Assembly (NCBI GenBank): GCA_937926265.1 | Contig: CALAZS010000043.1 | Coordinates: 1-60,994 of the forward strand | Origin: an uncultured Gammaproteobacteria bacterium | Lineage (GTDB): Bacteria > Pseudomonadota > Gammaproteobacteria > Chromatiales > Chromatiaceae | DNA length: 60,994 nucleotides | Direction of reading: 5' to 3' | In this document: one piece after another, positions 34,965 to 42,092 of the stretch | Position numbering within the stretch: position 1 is the first letter of the stretch | Layout: each line of letters begins with the position of its first letter | Position numbers and translations under genes: made by a program | Notes under the pieces: generated by a model | Told to the model about the DNA's origin: nothing | Database searches by the model: none | The model's input: the letters and a program-made list of their open reading frames with translations, nothing else

Positions 34965-35453
34965 TCAATATGAAAAGTATTGAGCAATATCTTCAGGCAG
35001 TAAACCCTTAAGCCAAACAGAGATTTCCTGAAAATGACCAATCAGCAAAGATTCATTCCACCACGGGTCTTCCGGCATCGGCGTAAGACCGGCCAGAAGT
35101 ATCAGGATAGCCACAATAACAACGCCGCGGGCGACCCCGAAAAAAACACCAAGTAAACGGTCAGTTCCTGACAGACCGGTATGTTCAACCAGTTTCGATA
35201 ACAGATAACCGATTATGCCACCAATGATCAGAACAACAATCATTATTAAGGCAAAAGAGATACCCAGGCGAGCTGACGGCAGTGAAATCCATTGAATCAG
35301 CCAAGCGGCAACATCCCTGAAGAACATCCAGCTTAACCAGAAAGCAGAAATCCATAGAAACAGCGAAAAAGCTTCCTTAACAAATCCACGGAACAGGCTG
35401 ATTATTGCAGACAACGCAATAATGCCGAGAATAATGTAGTCAACTGTGATCAT
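34965..35453 (-). CDS. cvpA: CvpA-family membrane protein
   Basis: A 162-residue protein with four hydrophobic spans (VDYIILGIIALSAIISLFRG, FSLFLWISAFWLSWMFF, LGISFALIMIVVLIIGGIIG and FFGVARGVVIVAILILLAGL). It is named for colicin V production and is nearly always next to purF. The molecular role is unclear, with envelope homeostasis suggested in enterobacteria. It lies 15 bases after the dedD-like gene. Confidence 0.93.
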   Translation of the reverse strand: MITVDYIILGIIALSAIISLFRGFVKEAFSLFLWISAFWLSWMFFRDVAAWLIQWISLPSARLGISFALIMIVVLIIGGIIGYLLSKLVEHTGLSGTDRLLGVFFGVARGVVIVAILILLAGLTPMPEDPWWNESLLIGHFQEISVWLKGLLPEDIAQYFSY

Positions 35454-35468
35454 TTATTTTAAATCAGA

Positions 35469-36020
35469 TCAGGGATAGCGGATTACCCGGGTACTAAGAA
35501 AAAACTTCTTGGATATTTCCTTGGCAATATTGTCTGCGTTGGTCCGGTCAATTTCAGGACCTACCCTGACACGGTAGACTTTTTTATTATTCACCTGGGC
35601 AGTTTCAAGGTGAGTGTCGTAACCGGCATTACGTAATTGGGAGACAACTTTCTCGGCATTATCATGATTGGAAAAACTACCTGCCTGAACCATCCAGCTG
35701 GTTAAGCCAACCCTTGTTTTAACAGGAGCGGCCTTTTCCTTTGTCTGATCAAGGTCAGCCTGATTTTTAATTTCCTTAACCTCTGCTCCTGCTTGCGGTT
35801 GAATCGAACTGCCAAACTCCACCTCTTCTTTAAAGTCGGTAATCTGCTTTTCAGTGACTACAGGTTTCTCAAAAGACTCGATATGCTTTTTGGGGATATT
35901 GCTGCTGTGGATATCACTGTCAATCACAGTATCCTCTTCGAGCAGCATGGGAATAAAAATAACACCCAGCGAAGCCAGTACCGCGGCACCGATTAATCGT
36001 TTTTTCAATGCATTTTCCAT
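35469..36020 (-). CDS. dedD: DedD-like SPOR-domain septal protein
   Basis: 183 residues: a cytoplasmic N-terminus with one span (LIGAAVLASLGVIFIPMLL), a Glu/Lys-rich linker (about 30-105) and a C-terminal SPOR domain (TSWMVQAGSFSNHDNAEKVV ... KVYRVRVGPE). SPOR domains bind denuded peptidoglycan at the division septum. It is directly adjacent to folC and upstream of cvpA, the conserved folC-dedD-cvpA order. Confidence 0.92.
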   Translation of the reverse strand: MENALKKRLIGAAVLASLGVIFIPMLLEEDTVIDSDIHSSNIPKKHIESFEKPVVTEKQITDFKEEVEFGSSIQPQAGAEVKEIKNQADLDQTKEKAAPVKTRVGLTSWMVQAGSFSNHDNAEKVVSQLRNAGYDTHLETAQVNNKKVYRVRVGPEIDRTNADNIAKEISKKFFLSTRVIRYP

Positions 36021-37328
36021 TTAAACTTCCGGACCAGATTGTTTTTCAAGCATTTCAAGGCATGCACCAGCAACTAAAAATGAACCGGTAATTAAAAGCG
36101 TGTCACCGGCATTAGCCTGCTGCATGGCAGATTGAAAAACCTGTTCAATATTATCTGACATTCCGACAATTTTTGCACTGTCGCCGGGAAAAACTTTCGC
36201 AAGCTCGGAAGCACTTAACCCGCGGTCTCCCGGTGTTGATAACAGGTACCAGCAATCAGCCTCTTTCAGCAATGGTTCGAGGCTGGCATCAATTTGCTTA
36301 TCTTTTAACATACCGACAATAACGTGCAGTTTGCCTTTTATGACAAAACCCGCAAGATTTCGGGCAAGCTCAAGCATGGAGTCAGGGTTATGGGCAACAT
36401 CAATGACAACATTCACATCACCCGTTATATCTATGGGTAATACCTGGAAACGCCCTTTCAATTTTGCCGAAACCAGCCCTGCGCGCATGGCATCCGAGGC
36501 TACCGGCAATTTATCTCTGCAGCTTAACAGTAGAGCAATGACACCGGCTGCATTTTCAACCTGGTGAGAACCTCTTAATACCGGCAGTGGTAATGCATGA
36601 CGGTTACCAAAATCAGATTGAATTTGCCATTCGCCATGATTCTGTTCATTTTGATGATTAATAACATGATAATCAGTTCCGGCAACAATGAGTTTTGATC
36701 CAATTTGACTGGCGTACTGCCTGATACTTTCAGGCATATCCTGACCGGAAAATACCGAGCATTGTTCTTTTCTTAAAATTCCGGCTTTTTCGCGACCTAT
36801 TGTTTCCCTGTCATTACCCAGCCAGTCCTGGTGATCCAGGCCAATAGAAGTAATCAGGGCAGCATCTGCATCAATAATATTCACTGCATCAAGCCTGCCA
36901 CCTAGTCCAACTTCGAGGACTACAACATCAGGTGTGGTTTGGGAAAAAATATAAAGTGCAGCCAGGGTGCCAAATTCAAAATAGGAAAGACTGGTGTCTC
37001 CCCTGGCCTCGTCAATTGCCTGGAAGGCCTCGCATAATTGCTGATCTGAAACTTCCCTGCCATTAATCCGAATTCTTTCGTTGTACCTGACAAGATGAGG
37101 AGATGTGTAACAACCAACGGAATATCCGGCATGATCCAGAATCGCTTCTAGATAGGCCACAGCTGACCCCTTGCCATTAGTTCCAGCGATACTGATAACA
37201 AATGTTTCAGGGTTTAATTGAGGTAATTTTTTCCAGACTGACGAGACACGTTCCAGTCCAAGGTCAATAGGCTTTGTATGAAGTGACAGCTGCCAATCCA
37301 GCCAGTCCTGAAGCCTGGTAAATCGCAT
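36021..37328 (-). CDS. folC: Dihydrofolate synthase / folylpolyglutamate synthase
   Basis: A Mur-ligase-family enzyme of 435 residues. The P-loop is VISIAGTNGKGSAVAYLE near residue 45, with SIGLDHQDWLG and VIDVAHNPDSM as later family motifs. It adds glutamate to dihydropteroate and extends folate polyglutamate tails. It abuts dedD with no gap and follows accD by 30 bases. Confidence 0.96.
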   Translation of the reverse strand: MRFTRLQDWLDWQLSLHTKPIDLGLERVSSVWKKLPQLNPETFVISIAGTNGKGSAVAYLEAILDHAGYSVGCYTSPHLVRYNERIRINGREVSDQQLCEAFQAIDEARGDTSLSYFEFGTLAALYIFSQTTPDVVVLEVGLGGRLDAVNIIDADAALITSIGLDHQDWLGNDRETIGREKAGILRKEQCSVFSGQDMPESIRQYASQIGSKLIVAGTDYHVINHQNEQNHGEWQIQSDFGNRHALPLPVLRGSHQVENAAGVIALLLSCRDKLPVASDAMRAGLVSAKLKGRFQVLPIDITGDVNVVIDVAHNPDSMLELARNLAGFVIKGKLHVIVGMLKDKQIDASLEPLLKEADCWYLLSTPGDRGLSASELAKVFPGDSAKIVGMSDNIEQVFQSAMQQANAGDTLLITGSFLVAGACLEMLEKQSGPEV

Positions 37329-37358
37329 ACAAATAGACGATTAAAAATAAAACCTATA

Positions 37359-38216
37359 TCAGGCGGCTTTTTTGAGAAGAATACTGAGAACTGAATGCAG
37401 TTCATCACGCATTTCACGCCGATCAATAATCATATCGATGGCACCATGTTCAAGCAGGAACTCGGCGCGCTGAAAACCTTCGGGTAGTTTTTCACGGACT
37501 GTTTGCTCAATAACACGGGGCCCGGCAAAACCAATCAGGGCATTAGGCTCGGCAACATTCAAATCTCCAAGCATGGCAAGACTTGCAGAAACGCCACCCA
37601 TGGTTGGGTCAGTCATGACTGAAATAAAAGGAATTCCCCTGTCAGCCATTTTTCCAAGTACGGCACTGGTTTTGGCCATCTGCATCAGTGAGAACAACGA
37701 CTCCTGCATGCGCGCACCGCCAGAGGCCGTGAAACACACGTAAGGAATATTTTTATCCAGGGCTTCGTTGGCACCTCGCACGAATCGTTCACCAACCACA
37801 GAGCCCATCGATCCTCCCATGTAGCTGAATTCAAAAGCTGAGGCAACAATATCCATTCCCTTAAGCTGACCCTTCATCACCACAAGAGCATCTTTTTCAC
37901 CGGTTTGTTTCTGCGCAGCAGAAACACGGTCTTTATATTTTTTACTGTCCTTGAATTTTAATGGATCAAGCGGTTCCAGGTCTTCACCAATTTCCTGCTG
38001 GTTATCTGCATCGAGAAACAATTCCAGGCGACGACGGGCATCAATGCGGTTGTGGTGAGAACACTTTGGACAGACATTGTAACTACGATCAAGTTCAGCC
38101 TTGTAAAGGATGGCGCTGCAGCCCGGACATTTCGCCCATAATCCCTCAGGTACGGCCTTTTTGTTACCGCCTTCTGTGCGAATGCGGCTTGGCATTAATT
38201 TTTCAAACCAACTCAT
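37359..38216 (-). CDS. accD: Acetyl-CoA carboxylase carboxyltransferase beta subunit
   Basis: A 285-residue subunit with the N-terminal zinc ribbon (CPGCSAILY ... CPKCSHH, residues about 29-51) and the carboxyltransferase crotonase fold (TASGGARMQESLFSLMQMAK, GGVSASLAMLGD). With AccA it transfers the carboxyl group from biotin to acetyl-CoA in fatty acid synthesis. It sits between trpA and folC as in related genomes. Confidence 0.97.
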   Translation of the reverse strand: MSWFEKLMPSRIRTEGGNKKAVPEGLWAKCPGCSAILYKAELDRSYNVCPKCSHHNRIDARRRLELFLDADNQQEIGEDLEPLDPLKFKDSKKYKDRVSAAQKQTGEKDALVVMKGQLKGMDIVASAFEFSYMGGSMGSVVGERFVRGANEALDKNIPYVCFTASGGARMQESLFSLMQMAKTSAVLGKMADRGIPFISVMTDPTMGGVSASLAMLGDLNVAEPNALIGFAGPRVIEQTVREKLPEGFQRAEFLLEHGAIDMIIDRREMRDELHSVLSILLKKAA

Positions 38217-38306
38217 CGTATATTCCTGTTTATTATATTTTTCGGGAACTTAAAGTAACTATAGCAAGAAGCCATAATTTTTCCCGAATCAATCGGTTCA
38301 GGTGCT

Positions 38307-39113
38307 TCAGGCGTTATCCATGGCTTTTCGCATACCGCCGATTAAAGTTTCGGCTTCTGCCATTAACGCCTGTTCATTATCCGCATTTTCTTCAATTTTT
38401 CTGACTAATGCGCTGCCGACAATTACAGCATCGCTGATTCCAGACATTTTCCCTGCCATCTCATCATCTGAAATGCCAAAGCCAACACCAATAGGTAAAT
38501 CTGTTTTTGAACGAATATGTGAAATTTTTTCTTTCACTGCATCAATGTCCAGGGTGGCAGCACCGGTAACACCTTTGAGAGATACATAATATACAAAGCC
38601 ACTTGCAGCACTGGTAATCATCTCTATACGTTTTTCTGTACTGGTAGGAGCCAGCAGGAAAATAGGATCAATGTCATTGTTTTTCAGTTCAATGAGTAAA
38701 TCATGGGCTTCCTGCGGAGGTAAATCGACAATAATTGCACCATCAATACCCGCTTCGCTGGCCTGTTGTGAAAAAGCCTGGTAGCCCATCACTTCGACTG
38801 GATTGAGATAACCCATTAAGATAATTGGCGTGTCATTATCGTTCTGCCTGAATTCTCTGACCATATCCAAAACATTATGCATTGTGACATTGTGCTCGAG
38901 GGCACGCTCACTGGCGCGCTGGATAACCGGACCATCTGCCATCGGGTCAGAAAAAGGCACACCAAGTTCGAGCAAGTCTGCACCCGCTGCTACCAGTTTA
39001 TGCATCAGTTTGACAGTGATTAACGGGTTTGGGTCGCCAGCGGTTACAAAAGGAATCAGGGCTTTTTTCCCTGCTGCCTTGAGCGAATTGAACTTATGAC
39101 TTATACGACTCAT
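38307..39113 (-). CDS. trpA: Tryptophan synthase alpha subunit
   Basis: A 268-residue TIM barrel with the catalytic Glu in LLELGVPFSDPMADGP, Asp in IIVDLPPQEA and the phosphate site VGFGIS near the end. It cleaves indole-3-glycerol phosphate and passes indole to TrpB. It overlaps the trpB stop by 4 bases (ATGA). Confidence 0.97.
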   Translation of the reverse strand: MSRISHKFNSLKAAGKKALIPFVTAGDPNPLITVKLMHKLVAAGADLLELGVPFSDPMADGPVIQRASERALEHNVTMHNVLDMVREFRQNDNDTPIILMGYLNPVEVMGYQAFSQQASEAGIDGAIIVDLPPQEAHDLLIELKNNDIDPIFLLAPTSTEKRIEMITSAASGFVYYVSLKGVTGAATLDIDAVKEKISHIRSKTDLPIGVGFGISDDEMAGKMSGISDAVIVGSALVRKIEENADNEQALMAEAETLIGGMRKAMDNA

Positions 39114-40324
39114 ATCTCTATTCCATCCCTGCTCGCAACGGTATGCATGTCTTTATCACCACGGCCGGAAAGATTGATAAGAATAGTTTCATCTTTGGAC
39201 ATGGCCGGTGCCATTTTTACGGCCTGGGCAATCGCGTGACTCGATTCAAGTGCGGGAATAATACCTTCGGTTCGGGTCAGTTTATAAAAAGCCTCGAGGG
39301 CTTCATCATCATTAACGGCAACATATTCAGCCCTGCCGGAATCTTTTAACCAGGCGTGTTCAGGACCAACACCCGGATAATCCAGACCGGCTGAAATCGA
39401 ATGTGTTTCGATAATCTGACCATCATCGGATTCCATCAGGTAGGTGCGGTTGCCGTGTAAGACACCAGGACGCCCGGCACATAAAGGTGCAGCATGATGA
39501 CCGGTTTTCAGACCGTCACCGGCTGCCTCAACACCAACAATTTTTACCGAGTCATCGTTGATAAATGGATAGAACAGGCCGATGGCATTGGAACCACCTC
39601 CGACACAGGCAACAAGGTGATCGGGTAATTTTCCTGTTGTTTCCAGCATTTGAGCACGGGCCTCACGACCAATAACCGTCTGGAAATCGCGCACCATGGC
39701 TGGGTAAGGATGAGGGCCGGCAACTGTGCCAATAATGTAGAAAGTATCATCTACATTGGTAACCCAATCTCTCATCGCTTCGTTCAATGCATCCTTGAGA
39801 GTTTTGGAACCGGATGAAACCGCCCTTACCTCGGCACCCAGCAATTTCATGCGATAGACATTGGCCTCCTGCCGGGCAACATCAACCGCACCCATGTAAA
39901 CAATACATTCAAGACCCAGTCTTGCTGCCACGGTCGCCGTAGCGACACCATGCTGGCCGGCACCGGTTTCGGCAATAATACGTTTCTTGCCCATGCGTTT
40001 GGCAACGAGCGCCTGGCCAATGGTATTGTTGATTTTATGAGCACCGGTATGATTTAAATCTTCGCGTTTAAGATAGATCTGCGCACCACCAAGTTCATCA
40101 CTTAATCTCTTTGCATGGTAAATGGGTGATGGCCTGCCAACATAGTTAGCCAGGTCAGCATCCAGTTCTGCAAGAAACTGCTCATCATTCAAACATTCCT
40201 GATAGGCATCGGCCAGGTCTTCGAGTGGTTTCATCAGTGTTTCAGCAACAAACACACCACCATAAGGACCAAAATGTCCCATCTCATCTGGCAAGCCAGT
40301 TAATTGTGTATCACTTATCTGCAA
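39110..40324 (-). CDS. trpB: Tryptophan synthase beta subunit
   Basis: A 404-residue PLP enzyme. The PLP lysine is in NHTGAHKINN, the phosphate loop is CVGGGSNAIG, and the glutamate is in AETGAGQHGVA. It joins indole and serine to make tryptophan. The start is TTG 40324, with GGAG eight bases upstream, overlapping the end of trpF by 14 bases; the family-typical start sequence PDEMGHFGPYGGVFV follows. Confidence 0.97.
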   Translation of the reverse strand: MQISDTQLTGLPDEMGHFGPYGGVFVAETLMKPLEDLADAYQECLNDEQFLAELDADLANYVGRPSPIYHAKRLSDELGGAQIYLKREDLNHTGAHKINNTIGQALVAKRMGKKRIIAETGAGQHGVATATVAARLGLECIVYMGAVDVARQEANVYRMKLLGAEVRAVSSGSKTLKDALNEAMRDWVTNVDDTFYIIGTVAGPHPYPAMVRDFQTVIGREARAQMLETTGKLPDHLVACVGGGSNAIGLFYPFINDDSVKIVGVEAAGDGLKTGHHAAPLCAGRPGVLHGNRTYLMESDDGQIIETHSISAGLDYPGVGPEHAWLKDSGRAEYVAVNDDEALEAFYKLTRTEGIIPALESSHAIAQAVKMAPAMSKDETILINLSGRGDKDMHTVASRDGIEI

Positions 40325-40934
40325 CGTTTACACTCCGCATAAACTTCTGAATTTTATCGGCGCTTTTCACGCCCTTTTCTGATTCAACACCACCACTGAC
40401 ATCAACCGCATAGGGCCGAACCGTTTCAATGGCGGACCTGATATTTTCAGGATCTAAGCCCCCAGCCAGAATAATTTCACTTCTCAGGCTGTCTGGAATT
40501 CTGTCCCAATTAAAAGACTCGCCAGTACCACCCGGCGAACCCGGTTTGTAGGTATCGAGTAAAAGACCCACAGCTTTTGAATACTTTTCCCGCTCACGCA
40601 TGAGGTCAATATCATCTTTCATGCGTAATGCCTTGATGTACGGAAAATCAAAACCGGCACAATAATCCGGACATTCATTTCCGTGAAACTGCAAAAGATT
40701 TATACCGGTTAACTCAACCGTCTTTTTAATCTCTTCCTGTTCGGCATTCACAAACAGACCGACACAGGTTACAAATGCAGGCACTGAATTGACAATTTCT
40801 GCAGCCGTTTGAATATCGACAAACCTGGGACTGGGTGGATAGAAAACCAGCCCGATAGCATCGGCTCCGTGGTAAATGGCCTTTCGTGCCATATCAACAG
40901 TTTTAAGACCACAAATTTTGACTCGGGTTCGCAT
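40311..40934 (-). CDS. trpF: Phosphoribosylanthranilate isomerase
   Basis: About 207 residues with VKICGLK at the N-terminus (catalytic Cys), LLQFHGNE, LLDTYKPGSPGGTGESFNW and the phosphate-binding ILAGGLDPEN. It carries out the Amadori rearrangement in tryptophan synthesis. ATG 40934 gives the standard MRTRVKICG start; a GTG at 40949 would add five residues. The remaining trp genes are not in this window. Confidence 0.95.
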   Translation of the reverse strand: MRTRVKICGLKTVDMARKAIYHGADAIGLVFYPPSPRFVDIQTAAEIVNSVPAFVTCVGLFVNAEQEEIKKTVELTGINLLQFHGNECPDYCAGFDFPYIKALRMKDDIDLMREREKYSKAVGLLLDTYKPGSPGGTGESFNWDRIPDSLRSEIILAGGLDPENIRSAIETVRPYAVDVSGGVESEKGVKSADKIQKFMRSVNVADK

Positions 40935-40958
40935 CGAGCAATTATACACAGGTTAAAG

Positions 40959-41738
40959 CTATAAAACCGCCGGAAATTCCACGCTTGGAATAGCGAATTC
41001 TTCAGGGTATTCAACTGATTCGAAGTACAAACCGTCGGGTGCAGCGGTAACTCCTCCCAGGGTTCGGTCTTTGTAGGACAACACTTCAGCTGCCCAGTCC
41101 ACCGGGCGCTCGTGACGCCCAATGGTAATAAGCACACCGGCAATATTGCGCACCATATGGTGCAGAAATGCGTTGGCGTGTAGTTTTAAAACGACCATGT
41201 CTCCATTTCGCTCAACATCAAGTTTATGCAGCGTTTTAACCGGAGATTTAGCCTGGCACTGCAAAGCCCGGTAAGAAGAAAAATCATGGGTACCCACCAG
41301 GTCCTGCGCAGCTTTATGCATCACATCGTGATCCAAATCATAATGAGTCCAGTTAACCTTGCCGGTTAAAAGTGCTGAGCGGGTTGGTCTGTTCCAGATG
41401 AAATACCGGTAAGACCTGCTCATAGCGGAGAAGCGGGCATGAAAATCACCATCAACAAATTTAACCCAGTTAACACTGATATCACTGGGTAAATTAACAT
41501 TGATACCGAGTAACCATTGCCGCTCAGTTCTGACTGCATCAGTTTCAAAATGCGCAACCTGGCCTACAGCATGAACACCGGTGTCGGTTCGCCCGGCGCA
41601 AAATAACCGCACATCATGATTGGCAACTTTCGCTACTGCCTGCTCCAGACACAACTGCACCGTGCGAACACCTTCCTGCTGCAGTTGCCAGCCATGAAAT
41701 TGGTTTCCGTCGTATTCAACACCGAGTGCTATTTTCAT
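40959..41738 (-). CDS. truA: tRNA pseudouridine(38-40) synthase
   Basis: A 259-residue pseudouridine synthase with the catalytic Asp in CAGRTDTGVHAVGQV (near residue 52), SYRYFIWNRP and HMVRNIAGVLI. It modifies positions 38-40 of the tRNA anticodon arm. A strong Rho-independent terminator lies only 18 bases upstream of its ATG, so truA must be transcribed mostly by readthrough or from a promoter inside the gap to fimV. Confidence 0.96.
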   Translation of the reverse strand: MKIALGVEYDGNQFHGWQLQQEGVRTVQLCLEQAVAKVANHDVRLFCAGRTDTGVHAVGQVAHFETDAVRTERQWLLGINVNLPSDISVNWVKFVDGDFHARFSAMSRSYRYFIWNRPTRSALLTGKVNWTHYDLDHDVMHKAAQDLVGTHDFSSYRALQCQAKSPVKTLHKLDVERNGDMVVLKLHANAFLHHMVRNIAGVLITIGRHERPVDWAAEVLSYKDRTLGGVTAAPDGLYFESVEYPEEFAIPSVEFPAVL

Positions 41739-41755
41739 TATTTACAAAAACAACA

Positions 41756-41774
41756 AAGGCGCTTAAAGCGCCTT
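41756..41774 (-). terminator. Rho-independent terminator between fimV and truA
   Basis: AAGGCGCTT-A-AAGCGCCTT is a perfect 9-pair dyad. On the minus strand it is followed by TGTTGTTTTTG. It would end transcripts coming from fimV, just 18 bases before truA begins, so it may also act as an attenuation point for truA and the trp genes. Confidence 0.65.
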
Positions 41775-41800
41775 GGTTTAAATATACCTTTATTGAGCAT

Positions 41801-41921
41801 TTATTATTTAGTCCAATAAATTTTATTCAGAGGACGCCGTAAAAACATCCATGTTTGCTTGGCTTCGTCATCCATGACTCAGACACCTCTGAATAAAAGC
41901 AAATGGACTAAATATTAATAA
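41801..41921 (-). repeat. Three-stem intergenic element, copy 5
   Basis: Reverse-oriented copy in the 354-base gap between fimV and truA. The arms at 41801-41833 and 41886-41921 share TTTAGTCCA and TTTTATTCAGAGG at matching distances from the core. Hairpin 1 is GTC-ATCCAT-GAC and hairpin 2 is AAAC-ATCCAT-GTTT. This hairpin 2 is one pair longer than in most copies. Confidence 0.88.
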
Positions 41922-41970
41922 TTTTTTTAGCTGCGATTAAGATTTTGCTTAGAGCAAGTTCTATTCATAA

Positions 41971-42089
41971 GAGCTGAAATATTGTTGTCAGGACAAGGCA
42001 AAATCAGTTTGCAATAACGGAGTTTACAAATAGTAAATGAGTATTTTGCAAACTGGTTTTAACGAAGTAGTGATGTCAATAGGCAGCTC
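41971..42089. repeat. 119-bp imperfect palindrome before truA
   Basis: The ends GAGCTG...TATTG and CAATA..CAGCTC pair, then AAAATCAGTTTGCA pairs with TGCAAACTGGTTTT, and the centre holds a small hairpin, TTTAC-AAATA-GTAAA. No second copy occurs in the window. The shape is that of a non-coding mobile palindrome (MITE-like) or a structured RNA. It ends 3 bases after the fimV stop on the minus strand, so it could also form the 3' end of the fimV mRNA. Confidence 0.7.
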
Positions 42090-42092
42090 TTT

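Noticed and set aside
40311..40324. 14-base trpF/trpB overlap as a frameshift or error
   Set aside because: Both genes are full length with normal ends; such overlaps are ordinary in tightly packed operons.
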